Part shown: positions 27,193-35,604 of the stretch, one piece after another
Layout: every line of letters starts with the position of its first letter
Position numbering within the stretch: the first letter of the stretch is position 1
Source: Myxococcus guangdongensis
GTDB lineage: Bacteria; Myxococcota; Myxococcia; Myxococcales; Myxococcaceae
Reading direction: 5' to 3'
Length of the DNA: 64,000 bases
Assembly (NCBI RefSeq): GCF_024198255.1
Contig: NZ_JAJVKW010000007.1
Span: forward strand, 490,741 to 554,740
The notes under the pieces: generated by a model
What the model saw: only the letters and a program-made list of their open reading frames with translations
Told to the model about the DNA's origin: nothing
The model's database searches: none
Program-made: the position numbers and the translations under genes

Positions 27193-28692
27193 TCAGCTCT
27201 TGGTCTGATACAGCGCGATGATGTCGTGGATCTGGTCCGTGACGTGCCGCAGTCCATCCGCGGCCGCGTGCGTGGTCTCCAGCCGGGCCATGGAGGTCCG
27301 CATCAGCTCGGTCTGGTCCGACACCGCGTTGAAGATCTGCGCCACGCCCGCCGACTGTTGACTCACCACCGCGGAGATCTGCCGGACGGAGTCCGCGTTG
27401 TTCTTCACCAGCGAGGACAACGTCCGCAGCTGCTCGCCCGAGTCGCGGATGCTCTCGATGCCTCGGCTCATGCGCTCGCCGCCCTGACGGGTGATCTCCA
27501 CCACGCTCTGGATGCGCGTGCGCGTCTCCCCGAGCACCACCCGCACCTGCTGCGTCGCCGCCACGGACTGGCCCGCCAGTCCGCGAATCTCGCGCGCCAC
27601 CACCGAGAACCCACGCCCGGCTTCACCCGAGCGGGCCGCCTCGATGGCCGCGTTGATGGCCAGCACATTGGACTGGTCCGCCAGGTCCTGCACGGAGCGG
27701 GTGATGCCCGCGATGCGGTCCGTGTGCGACGCCAACGAGCGGATGCGCTCCGTGAGGTCCACGGTCTGCTCGCGCAGCGCCGCCAGTCCCTCCACGCTCC
27801 GTCCGATGGCCGCCTCCACCGCCACGCCCATGTCCCCGGCCTCCGCCGTGGTCTCCATCATCTGCGTCGCCTGCTGCGAGGCCACCAGCGAGGTCTGGCG
27901 GATCTCCTCCGCCGTCACCCGCGTCTCCTCCAGCGCCCCCGCCTGTCGGGACAGCTCCCGGCGCTGGTCCGCCGTCGCCTGCGTCAGGGTCCGCATCGAG
28001 TCCCGAAGGGCATCCGCGGACTCCATCAGCGGCCGCACCACCCGCTCCTCCACCGCGCGCCGGGACAACTCCAGCTGCGCTTCCCGCCGCGCCGCGTCCC
28101 GCATCTCCCGCTGCCCCTGCACGCACGAGGCGATGAGGAAGATGTCCTCGAACACCACCCACGCCGTGTGCTCGAGCCACCGCCACGACTCCAGCGCGTG
28201 GATCCCGAAGAGCGACTCCGGCCAGAACGCCCCGCGCAGGAAGTGGTCCGCCGCCACCACGCCGCTGAACGTCAGCAGCACCCGCCAGTCCCGGTAGATG
28301 GCCAGCAGCGCCAGGGAGCCGAAGATGTGGAAGTGCGTCTCGATGCGCCCGCCCATCAAGTGGATGAGCAACCCGGACATCAGGGCCTGGCCCACCGCGA
28401 TGACATGGCGCGTGGAGGTCCGACCCGGCCGCATGAACGCCAGTACAACGGGGAGTCCGCCGAAGAGCAGCCCCAGCCAGATGGCGGCCTCGACGTGGAA
28501 ATGGACCGAGCTCTCCAGCCCCGCCCAGGCCCTCGGGGCGATGACCAGCGCCGCGACGATGCCGCCCAGCCACTGCAGGACCATCAACGCCGCGAACGTC
28601 CGGTCCGTGCGCCGGCTCAATGCCTGGCTTTGTTTCGCGTGGAGTTGTTGAGACAGCGTCGAGAGCTCCGCCTCGGAGACCTGGATCCTCAT
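27193..28692 (-). CDS. Methyl-accepting chemotaxis protein with His-rich membrane sensor
   Basis: The product is 499 aa. The N-terminal ~30-190 region has about six hydrophobic segments and an unusual number of His at segment ends: His64/His66 in SVHFHVEAAIW, His111, His120/His122 in GGRIETHFHIFGSLALLAIY, and His150 in AADHFLRG. The cytoplasmic domain (~215-495) is a standard MCP signalling helix bundle with the hairpin tip AAIEAARSGEAGRGFSVVA and EIRGLAGQS. No HAMP or periplasmic sensor domain is obvious. It should signal to a CheA/CheW array from a redox, metal or membrane-state input. The start codon overlaps the stop of the RedB-like gene (ATGA), so sensing is probably linked to that protein. 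Confidence 0.9.
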   Translation of the reverse strand: MRIQVSEAELSTLSQQLHAKQSQALSRRTDRTFAALMVLQWLGGIVAALVIAPRAWAGLESSVHFHVEAAIWLGLLFGGLPVVLAFMRPGRTSTRHVIAVGQALMSGLLIHLMGGRIETHFHIFGSLALLAIYRDWRVLLTFSGVVAADHFLRGAFWPESLFGIHALESWRWLEHTAWVVFEDIFLIASCVQGQREMRDAARREAQLELSRRAVEERVVRPLMESADALRDSMRTLTQATADQRRELSRQAGALEETRVTAEEIRQTSLVASQQATQMMETTAEAGDMGVAVEAAIGRSVEGLAALREQTVDLTERIRSLASHTDRIAGITRSVQDLADQSNVLAINAAIEAARSGEAGRGFSVVAREIRGLAGQSVAATQQVRVVLGETRTRIQSVVEITRQGGERMSRGIESIRDSGEQLRTLSSLVKNNADSVRQISAVVSQQSAGVAQIFNAVSDQTELMRTSMARLETTHAAADGLRHVTDQIHDIIALYQTKS

Positions 28693-29378
28693 CGCGGCGA
28701 GACTCCCGTGACCTGTGAAGGTGTGTTCAACGCACAGCCGAAGACAGGCGACGCGGAGCGCTCGGCCTCACCCGACGACAACAACGCGCGCAGGGCCAAT
28801 CCCCCGGGACTGTCCCCCTCGTGTCCGCGCGCAGCGGTGATGCCACCGCTGAATCGCTCCGTGCCGTCCGGCGCATAGAGCACCACGTGGCCGGAGGTCA
28901 GCGCGCCCAGCTCCCGCGCCACCTTCCCGTCCACGTCCGCCAGCACCTCCACGCCCGGCAGCGCGCGTGAGCGCTCCCACAGCTCTGACTGGACGAAGCC
29001 CTCGGATGCCTCACGAGGCGCCCAGATGTAGACCCGCGTCGCCAGCCGCGCCCCCGCGAAGTGCACCAGCTTCCCCAGCTCCGTCAGCGTCGCGCGCGAG
29101 CACGCGCACTGTGGATGCAGGAAGATGAGCAGCGCCCAGTCGCTCGCGCCACGCTCCAGCCCCAGCGACTCCGGCAGCTTCCCGGGCGGAGCGGCCCGCT
29201 CACCCGCGGCACTCGCGTATCGCCAAAGCAGGCCCGTCCCGAGAACACAGGCCACGAGCCACACCCCCACCAGCCCCGCCAACACACCGGGTCGTCCCTC
29301 GCGATGTTTCAACCCACCTCGCGTGGAATCCCGAGCTGAAACATCGGCACAGGGGGGTGGGTCATCCAGGACGGCCAT
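28689..29378 (-). CDS. Membrane-anchored RedB-like thioredoxin-fold protein
   Basis: The product is 229 aa from the ATG at 29378. One transmembrane helix (~31-53) is followed by a domain facing the periplasm. LLIFLHPQCACSRATLTELG carries a Cys91-x-Cys93 pair after the first strand, in the position of the thioredoxin active site. Near the C-terminus the motif GGITAARGHEGDSPG is the conserved ending seen in RedB/peroxiredoxin-like proteins, and HVVLYAPDGTERFSG precedes it. It may reduce or deliver metal/thiol groups in the periplasm. It is first in a two-gene operon with the MCP (4-bp overlap). The exact function of the family is unsettled. Confidence 0.75.
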   Translation of the reverse strand: MAVLDDPPPCADVSARDSTRGGLKHREGRPGVLAGLVGVWLVACVLGTGLLWRYASAAGERAAPPGKLPESLGLERGASDWALLIFLHPQCACSRATLTELGKLVHFAGARLATRVYIWAPREASEGFVQSELWERSRALPGVEVLADVDGKVARELGALTSGHVVLYAPDGTERFSGGITAARGHEGDSPGGLALRALLSSGEAERSASPVFGCALNTPSQVTGVSPR

Positions 29379-29605
29379 GGCGGGCCATGCTGGAGAAATC
29401 CGGTGGATGTCGCAACCGTATTTCAGAGGAAGCAGGCATTGCGTGCCCAGACAGGGCATTCCCGTCCAGACCTGAAATCACTGTTTCATGCGACAAATGC
29501 CGCCGTTCCCGGCGCTTCCGAGGGCCGAGGGTCACGAGACCTTGGACGAACATCCGACGGGCACGTGTCCTCGACGGCTGAACCGCGGACAGCGCCTGGC
29601 GGGGC
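29379..29605. other. Intergenic stretch without a recognisable gene
   Basis: Over these 227 bp I see no coding signal. The stretch is visibly less GC-rich than the flanking genes and should hold the promoter of the RedB-like/MCP operon. No clear repeat or hairpin was found. Confidence 0.4.
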
Positions 29606-29704
29606 TCACGCGCGCATGAACAGGAAGTACAGCAGCAGGCTCAGCGCCACGGAGACGAGGATGCTGCCCGCGCAGCCCAGCTTGTTGGAGAAGAAGAAGA
29701 ACAT
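29606..29704 (-). CDS. Small conserved membrane peptide, 32 aa
   Basis: The frame reads MFFFFSNKLGCAGSILVSVA and then a leucine-rich transmembrane stretch, ending FMRA, with a stop at 29606. Very similar peptides (MFFxxSNxxGCxGS followed by one hydrophobic helix) are encoded singly in many actinobacteria and myxobacteria, as I recall them, which argues for a real gene despite its size and lack of a clear Shine-Dalgarno sequence. It should be a single-span inner-membrane peptide with the SNKLGC turn at one face. Function unknown. Confidence 0.55.
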   Translation of the reverse strand: MFFFFSNKLGCAGSILVSVALSLLLYFLFMRA

Positions 29705-29777
29705 GGCCGTGGAGGCAACCTAGGCATCGCCGCGCGCATCCGCACGGCGCCCCCGGGGTTGCCGTCCACTGCCCCTG

Positions 29778-30299
29778 CTACGCCCCGCGCTTGAGCCGCT
29801 CCACGTACTCCGCCGGCAGGCCCGCCGCCTGGGCGCCTCGCACCAGGGCCTCCACGAAGCGAGGGCTCACCGCGCCGTCCTGCGACGCGCGCCGGGGATT
29901 GGTGACGAACGCGGTGGCCTCCACCTCCTGGCCGTCCACGCGCACCTTCACCGCGCGCTCCACGCACATCCCCGTCACGAAGCCTTCCTTGTGCTGGACG
30001 ATGGGCCAGTCCTGCCCGCGAATCTCGAACAGCCGCCCGAAGATGCGCCCGCCCGGCGCGTCCGCCAGCCCCGCCACCCGCCCTCCCCACCAGCGCGACG
30101 GGAAGTCGTAGACCAGGTCCACGTCCACCGCTTCCGCCAGCCGCCCCTCCGGCAAATCGAAGAAGCCGTACGAGTGCTGCTGCCGCCACTCCTCGAACGC
30201 CGCCCGGTCCAGGATGGTGGAGTACGCGAAGTACAGCCGCGTCACCTTCGGGTCCGCGCCCTCGCGCGCCTTCATCACCATGTCGTAGTGCGAATCCAT
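29778..30299 (-). CDS. Gamma-glutamylcyclotransferase-like protein
   Basis: The product is 173 aa with GGGAGGG seven to eight bases before the ATG at 30299. The start of the fold, RLYFAYSTILDRAAFEEWRQ, corresponds to the YFAYGSNL substrate loop of the GGCT/AIG2-like superfamily; GGRIFGRLFEIRGQDWPIVQ and KEGFVTGMCVERAVKVRVDG supply later barrel strands. The usual second glycine and Ser/Asn of the loop are replaced (YSTIL), so activity on gamma-glutamyl peptides is uncertain. It is third in the operon idsA-like, GbsR-like, GGCT-like, nine bases after the regulator's stop. Confidence 0.7.
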   Translation of the reverse strand: MDSHYDMVMKAREGADPKVTRLYFAYSTILDRAAFEEWRQQHSYGFFDLPEGRLAEAVDVDLVYDFPSRWWGGRVAGLADAPGGRIFGRLFEIRGQDWPIVQHKEGFVTGMCVERAVKVRVDGQEVEATAFVTNPRRASQDGAVSPRFVEALVRGAQAAGLPAEYVERLKRGA

Positions 30300-30308
30300 C
30301 AGCCCTCC

Positions 30309-30899
30309 CTACCGGTCCCCGCGGCGCGAGGCACCGTCCCGGAACACCGCCAGCACCCCGGACACGTCCAGGCGCGACGTCTTGATGAACAGCCGCAGCG
30401 CCCGCTCCACGTGCTCGGCCAGCGTGGCCATCTTCTCCAGCCGCTCGAGCCGCTCCAGCGGCACCCCGCCCATCGTCTCCGCCAACCTGCGCGCCTCCGC
30501 CAGGTCCGCGCGGATGCGCGCCACGAAGCCCGCCTCGCGCTCCTCGATGACGTGGCGGACCATCCGCACCAGGTCCGTCTCCGCGCCGTAGCGCCAGACG
30601 GTGTCCTGCGGCAGCCGCACCCGCTGGATGACACCCCAGCGCTCCAAGTCCCGGAGCAGCATGGAGACCCCACCCTTGGACAGGTCCAGCTCGCGCTCGA
30701 TTTCGCCCGCCGTCAGCGGCTCGCCGCGCAGGTACAAGAGCGCCCACACCCGGCCCTGGTTGCGCTTGAAGCCCCAGAACTCGATGACGTTGCCCACCGC
30801 GTCCACCGCGATGGCTTCCCATGGCGCGAGCCGGCCTTCGACCACCGGCGGCTCACCACCCGCGCTCCCGTGTCCCCCCGTCCACAGGTAGCCCTTCAT
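30309..30899 (-). CDS. GbsR/MarR-family transcriptional regulator
   Basis: The product is 196 aa. The winged-helix region spans ~40-110: FWGFKRNQGRVWALLYLRGE, then PLTAGEIERELDLSKGGVSM with LLRDLERWGVIQRVRLPQDT as recognition helix and wing. This NQGRVWALLYL start is characteristic of the GbsR subgroup. The C-terminal half is a helical dimerisation region (RADLAEARRLAETMGG). It is the middle gene of a three-gene minus-strand operon and its ATG overlaps the prenyl synthase stop (ATGA). It may control that operon; the effector is unknown. Confidence 0.88.
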   Translation of the reverse strand: MKGYLWTGGHGSAGGEPPVVEGRLAPWEAIAVDAVGNVIEFWGFKRNQGRVWALLYLRGEPLTAGEIERELDLSKGGVSMLLRDLERWGVIQRVRLPQDTVWRYGAETDLVRMVRHVIEEREAGFVARIRADLAEARRLAETMGGVPLERLERLEKMATLAEHVERALRLFIKTSRLDVSGVLAVFRDGASRRGDR

Positions 30900-31894
30900 G
30901 CGGCGCGTCCTTGCACTTGCTCGGCGATGCCCGCCGACAGCTTGCGCGCCCAGCCCACCAGCTCCGCCCCCGCCGGGTCCGTCGCGAAGTGCCCCAGCTT
31001 GTCGAGCGCCGCTTCGATCTCCACGTTCATCCGCGCCATGGACGCATCCACCGCGCCCGTCGCCTCGATGGCCGCGCCAATCTCCTTCGTGCGCTCCGGT
31101 GTAATCGTGGAGAAGGCCCAGGCGTCCTTCAGCTTGCGGCGCAGGCTCTCATCCTTGGCCACCGCCAGCAGGATGGGCATCGACGGGGTGCGCGAGTGCA
31201 CGTCCGCGTACCGGGGCTTGCCCACGTCCGTGCCCAGGATGTCCCGGATGTCGTCGGCGATCTGGAACGCCACGCCCAGGTGACGGCCGAACCCGTCGAA
31301 GCGCTCCACCGCCTCGGGCTGGTTCGCCAGCGTCGCCGCCGCGTGTCCACACCAGCCGAACAGCGAGCCCGTCTTCCCCTCGGCGATGAAGCGCAGCCGG
31401 TTGAGCGGCAGGTCCAGGTCTCCGCGCGCCTCCACCTCGGCGATGGCCGCGCGGGTCATCTCGGAGACCACCGACAGCGCGGACAGCGTCAGCCGCGAGT
31501 CCAGCTGCGCCAGCTGGTGCAGGCCCGTCGACAGGATGAGGTCTCCGCTCATCACCGCCACGATGTTGCCCCAGCGCGCGTTCACCGTGGGACGGCCCCG
31601 GCGGAACATGCCCGCGTCCACCACGTCGTCGTGCAGGAGGCTGGCCGAGTGGATGAACTCCGACGCCACCGCCACGTCCACCAGGCGCTCCGGAGCCACG
31701 CCCACCGCGCCGCCGAACAGCCGCACCAGCATGGGCCGCGCGCGCTTGCCGCCCGTCCCCAGACACAGGTGTCGGGCCGCCTCCATCAGCGTGTCGCCCT
31801 TCACGTCCGGACCGGCGTTGCCATCCACCAGCATGCTGCTGAGCCGCGCTTCCACCGCCACCAGAAAGTCCGTGAGCTCCCGAGCCAGGTCCAT
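30896..31894 (-). CDS. Polyprenyl (isoprenyl) diphosphate synthase
   Basis: The product is 332 aa, the normal size for trans-prenyltransferases that condense IPP with allylic diphosphates. Motifs: GGKRARPMLV, the first Asp-rich motif SLLHDDVVDAG (Asp89, Asp90, Asp93) followed by RRGRPTVNARWGN, lysine-containing IAEGKTGSLFGW, and the second Asp-rich motif AFQIADDIRDILGTDVGK. Chain length cannot be set by eye; bulky residues before the first motif (EFIHSAS) allow a long product, as in octaprenyl or quinone side-chain synthases. It is the promoter-proximal gene of the operon with the GbsR-like regulator. Confidence 0.93.
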   Translation of the reverse strand: MDLARELTDFLVAVEARLSSMLVDGNAGPDVKGDTLMEAARHLCLGTGGKRARPMLVRLFGGAVGVAPERLVDVAVASEFIHSASLLHDDVVDAGMFRRGRPTVNARWGNIVAVMSGDLILSTGLHQLAQLDSRLTLSALSVVSEMTRAAIAEVEARGDLDLPLNRLRFIAEGKTGSLFGWCGHAAATLANQPEAVERFDGFGRHLGVAFQIADDIRDILGTDVGKPRYADVHSRTPSMPILLAVAKDESLRRKLKDAWAFSTITPERTKEIGAAIEATGAVDASMARMNVEIEAALDKLGHFATDPAGAELVGWARKLSAGIAEQVQGRAA

Positions 31895-32055
31895 GTGCGC
31901 CGTTCTCCTCGGACGTTCATATAGTTCAAGACCGCTTGAACTGCACCTGATTCCAGCGCCCCCCTCCGGACGGGGGAGCGGGCGGCCTGGGGAGGCAGGG
32001 CTCCAGGCGGGCGGCCAGGGGGGGTGGAGGTCGGATTGAGGCGCCTGTCGGGGGC

Positions 32056-33603
32056 GTGAGACAGACGTGGGACGCCCGCTTCCTCGTCACAAGGACCGCG
32101 TTGAGCCCCGCCGCATTTCGTCGCTACGTCCTGAGCAGCTTCGCCTCGCTCGCCTCCGCCGTCCCCCTCTTCCGTCCGGGCTCGTCGCTGCCCGGCTCGT
32201 CCGCGCCGCTGTTGGGGGCCCCTCCGGTGGACGGGCCGGACGCGCACCTGTCGCCCACCCGGCGCCTGCGCGCGACGCTGGGTGTGTCCGTGGTGGAGGG
32301 CATGTTCACGGAGGTGTTCACCGCGTGCGCTGGCGCCACGGTGCTCACCGCGTGGGCGATGGCGTTGGGGTTGGGGCCGGTGCTGGTGGGGGTGATGACG
32401 GCGCTGCCCTTCTGCGCCCAGTTCATCCAGTTCCCCGCCGCGTGGCTGACGTCCACCTTCGGGCACCGGCGGGTCGCGCTGACGGCCATCTGCCTGTCGC
32501 GGCTGGTGATGTTCCCGTTGGCGGTGCTGCCGTGGTTGGCGCTGGACCTGGCGGCGCGTCAGCACCTGCTGCTGGGGGTGGCGGGGGCGTCGGCGGTGTT
32601 GGGGGTGGTGGGCAACAACGCGTGGGTGGCGTGGATGGGGGAGCTGGTGCCGCGCGCGGTGCGAGGCCGGTTCTTCGGGCGGCGCACCGCGCTCACCACG
32701 CTTGCGGGCACGCTGGCCTCGCTGGCGGCGGGGTTGTTGTTGGACCGGCTGCGTCCGGCGGACGGGGTGGGACTGGCGCTGCCGCTGTTGGCGCTGGGGG
32801 CGTGTGTCATGGGCGTGGTGACGACGCTGCTCATGGCCAGTCAGCATGACCCGGCGCCGCCGGGGACGACACCCCGGTTGGAGCTCAAGGGCGCGCTGGT
32901 GCCGCTGAAGGACCCCCTCGCGCGGCGGGTGCTCACGTATCAGGTCGCGTGGAACGCGGCGGTGGGGGTGTCCGCGCCGTTCTTCGCGCTGCACAGCATC
33001 AAGAACCTGAAGATGACGTTCGTCATCCTGGCGCTGCACGCCGCGGCCGTGGCGGGGGTACGCATCCTCACGGCGCCGCTGTGGGGGAAGATGATCGACC
33101 GCGTGGGGGCGCAGCCGGTGTTGATGGCGTGCTCGCTGGGCATCGGCGTCATCCCGGCGCTGTGGCTCTTGCCTTCGGCGGGGACTTTGTGGCCGCTGTT
33201 GTTCGACGTGGTGCTCGCGGGGGCGCTGTGGAGCGGGCACGGCCTGGCCATCTTCGCGCTGCCGCTCACGGTGGCGCCGCGCAAGGGTCGGCCGTTCTAT
33301 CTGGCGGCGTTCGCCACGGCGGGAGGATTGGCGTACGCGGTCGCCGCGGCGCTCGGGGGTGCCATCGCCTCCGCGTTGCCCGAGAACTTCGTCCTGGGCG
33401 GGCAGCCGTGGGTGAACCTGCACGTGCTCTTCGTGCTGTCCTCGGCGGCGCGGCTCGGCGCGGCCCTGCTTGCGGCACGGCTTCCAGAGCCTGGGGCGCA
33501 TCCGGTGACGTCTGTGAGCGCGCTCGTGTCCCGGCTGTTGCCCCGGGTGCATGCGGCGAGGATGCTGGCGCGTGAGAGCGCGGAGAGTCACCGCCCGAGC
33601 TGA
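32056..33603 (+). CDS. Major facilitator superfamily transporter
   Basis: The product is 515 aa from a GTG at 32056; later starts are possible because the first ~70 residues are polar and not part of the fold. About twelve hydrophobic segments follow, with the inter-helix motif GHRRVALTAICLSRLVM (cytoplasmic loop 2-3) and RAVRGRFFGRRTALTTLAGT resembling the A-type loop of drug and sugar exporters, and the symmetric LWGKMIDRVGAQPVLMACSL in the second half. It is probably an inner-membrane antiporter. The substrate is unknown. It is divergent from the prenyl synthase operon, with 161 bp between. Confidence 0.88.
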   Translation: MRQTWDARFLVTRTALSPAAFRRYVLSSFASLASAVPLFRPGSSLPGSSAPLLGAPPVDGPDAHLSPTRRLRATLGVSVVEGMFTEVFTACAGATVLTAWAMALGLGPVLVGVMTALPFCAQFIQFPAAWLTSTFGHRRVALTAICLSRLVMFPLAVLPWLALDLAARQHLLLGVAGASAVLGVVGNNAWVAWMGELVPRAVRGRFFGRRTALTTLAGTLASLAAGLLLDRLRPADGVGLALPLLALGACVMGVVTTLLMASQHDPAPPGTTPRLELKGALVPLKDPLARRVLTYQVAWNAAVGVSAPFFALHSIKNLKMTFVILALHAAAVAGVRILTAPLWGKMIDRVGAQPVLMACSLGIGVIPALWLLPSAGTLWPLLFDVVLAGALWSGHGLAIFALPLTVAPRKGRPFYLAAFATAGGLAYAVAAALGGAIASALPENFVLGGQPWVNLHVLFVLSSAARLGAALLAARLPEPGAHPVTSVSALVSRLLPRVHAARMLARESAESHRPS

Positions 33604-33700
33604 CCATTCCACTCTGGGCTACCTGCGCCCCGTGGGGTATGAGCGAGCCTCAGCACAGGCAGCTTGGCGACGCTGTCCACGGAGCCGGAGCAGACTCACG

Positions 33701-34999
33701 ATGCGATGGGTTTGGTTTGTTGCTTTGTTGCTTTGCATGGGCGGATGTACGACGACCCGTGTCGTCCACGTTGACATGGGCGGCGACAGGAAGAGGGTCC
33801 ATGAGTCGGTGGACGTTGACCCAGTCGAGGTGCGCGAGGAGGAGTTCAAGTCGACCCTCACCCGTCTCATCCTCGACTTGCGGATGGACGTCGCCTTCCG
33901 CGAAGCCGATGCGGCCGACCAGCGCGGTTGGGTGCGATCCAGGACCCTGATCGCATCCTCGAACGGACTTGCGGAGTCGAGCGATGGAGGTTCACCTGAA
34001 TCGCTCTACGCGCGCCTCTGCCCTGACGGAGACGAGTGTCTGACCTTCGTGGGAGGGACGGGGCTGACGTTCTCTCGCAAGGACCGGACGCTCATGGCGC
34101 TGTCCTTCGCACTCGACGCCATTTGGGAGAGCGTTGAAATCGAGGTCGGCAAGGTGCTGAACCCCACAACCCTCAAGGCCATGCTGACCTCGGCCGCTTT
34201 GACGGTGCTCCTCACCCTGGCGCTTCCCGAGCCCATCACCAAGGCCATCGCGGTAGCGCTGACGGCGGCGATGGTGGCCTATCTCGGCGTGGTGCCAGTC
34301 TGGGAGATTGGCCAGGGCTTCGTGCGCCTGTGGGACGACGCTGAGAAGGCGACGAGCGCAAGCGCGTTGCAGGACATCGGACATCGGTTCGGCAAGGTGC
34401 TCGGGACCAATGGCAGTCGCGTCTTGGTACTCGTCCTCATGACGGCCCTCGGAGGAAAAAGCGCAATGGCCTCCCAAGGCCCCAGACTACCGGGCTTTGC
34501 GCAGGCCGCGCTTCGCGGACAGGCCGAGGCAGGGTTCCATCTCGGGGCAGCGATGAGTGGCGGAGTGACAGCCATCACGCTGCCTGCTGCTGGGGTGTTG
34601 AACGTGGCGTTGGCACCTGGAGCTGCTGCCGCACTGGCGCTGTACTCAGAGGGGCGGTATCCGGGAGATGACGAAGGCCCCACTCACCACATCTGCACGA
34701 ACAAGAACACCAAATCACCCAACTCCGGTGGGCCATGGACTCCGTTGTGCGAGAAGCTATTCACCCGCGCGGGGTTGAGTCTGAACGATGTTTCAAATCT
34801 GGTAAGACTGAAAGCCCACGAGGGGCCGCACCCCCAAGCGTACCATCAAGCTGTCATTAACCGGTTGCAGAAGTCGCTCGGAAGGTGCAAGTCGGAGGAG
34901 ACGTGTCGGCCTCGACTGGTCGAGGAACTCGCAAAGATTGCGGACGAACTCATGACGCCAGGCTCGGACTTACGGCGTCTGATCGTTGTGGGTGGGTGA
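33701..34999 (+). CDS. SitA-like lipoprotein toxin with AHH nuclease domain
   Basis: The product is 432 aa from the ATG at 33701. A lipoprotein signal ends at Cys16 (VALLLCMGGC). Two hydrophobic segments at ~155-205 (LKAMLTSAALTVLLTLALPE and AIAVALTAAMVAYLGVVPVW) and two small-residue-rich stretches near 245-330 follow. The C-terminal ~90 residues form an AHH-type HNH/endonuclease VII-fold domain: LCEKLFTRAGLSLNDVSNLV then HEGPHPQAYHQAVINRL (His373, His377, His382). In myxobacteria, lipoprotein toxins of this plan (SitA) are handed between kin by outer-membrane exchange and kill cells lacking the matched immunity protein. The immunity gene follows after 8 bp. Codon use is less GC-biased at the 5' end than in neighbours. 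Confidence 0.82.
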   Translation: MRWVWFVALLLCMGGCTTTRVVHVDMGGDRKRVHESVDVDPVEVREEEFKSTLTRLILDLRMDVAFREADAADQRGWVRSRTLIASSNGLAESSDGGSPESLYARLCPDGDECLTFVGGTGLTFSRKDRTLMALSFALDAIWESVEIEVGKVLNPTTLKAMLTSAALTVLLTLALPEPITKAIAVALTAAMVAYLGVVPVWEIGQGFVRLWDDAEKATSASALQDIGHRFGKVLGTNGSRVLVLVLMTALGGKSAMASQGPRLPGFAQAALRGQAEAGFHLGAAMSGGVTAITLPAAGVLNVALAPGAAAALALYSEGRYPGDDEGPTHHICTNKNTKSPNSGGPWTPLCEKLFTRAGLSLNDVSNLVRLKAHEGPHPQAYHQAVINRLQKSLGRCKSEETCRPRLVEELAKIADELMTPGSDLRRLIVVGG

Positions 35000-35007
35000 G
35001 GGGCCAA

Positions 35008-35595
35008 ATGGAGCGCCACTTCTATTCGGTAGAGATTGGGGATGTCCCGCAATGGTGCCTCGACACGCCTGCTCCCGCGGCAGGTGGCGTGCTGGAGGAC
35101 CCTTGGATGTTCATGGAGGGGAAACCCGTGCCAGACCCGGGTCTCCTCAAGACCCAACCCTTCCACCATGGAGACCCGCGCACCTTCAATGTGGCCAACG
35201 CAGACCGCATGCCCATCGCCGATGAGCAAGTCGCCAAGGTCTTCCGGGAACTTGCGCCCGACGATGTGCAGTTGTTCCCGGTAGAGGTCGAGGGCGCGTC
35301 GCAGCAGTTCTACGTCGTCAACGCCACCAAGTGCTTCAGGTGTGTCGACGAGAAGAACTCGCGGGAGATCCAGATGTACCCGCCGGACGGCGCTGTTCCT
35401 GAGCGCGTGGGAGAGTACCGGTCAATCACCGGGCTGCGAATTGACACATCGCGAGTCGAGAACGCGCATGTCTTCCGCCCGATGGGCTGGGAAGTCGCCT
35501 TGATTGTCTCCGAGGAGGTCAAGGCCCGGATTGAACACATTGGCAACACGGGCGTGTACTTCAACCGTGTGACCGGGCCTCCAGAGCCTCGCTGA
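35008..35595 (+). CDS. Imm11-family immunity protein
   Basis: The product is 195 aa, with GAGGGG just upstream of the ATG at 35008; the frame extends upstream but overlaps the toxin and was trimmed. Features fit the Imm11 (DUF1629) family: an N-terminal DPWMFMEGKPVPDPG segment, then VANADRMPIADEQVAKVFRE, PDDVQLFPVEVEGASQQFYV, VVNATKCFRCVD, and the C-terminal GWEVALIVSEEVKARIEHIG. It has no signal peptide, so it acts in the cytosol, where it would bind and block the nuclease domain of the preceding SitA-like toxin. The pair arrangement (toxin then immunity, short gap) is as expected. Confidence 0.85.
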   Translation: MERHFYSVEIGDVPQWCLDTPAPAAGGVLEDPWMFMEGKPVPDPGLLKTQPFHHGDPRTFNVANADRMPIADEQVAKVFRELAPDDVQLFPVEVEGASQQFYVVNATKCFRCVDEKNSREIQMYPPDGAVPERVGEYRSITGLRIDTSRVENAHVFRPMGWEVALIVSEEVKARIEHIGNTGVYFNRVTGPPEPR

Positions 35596-35604
35596 CGTGC
35601 GACG

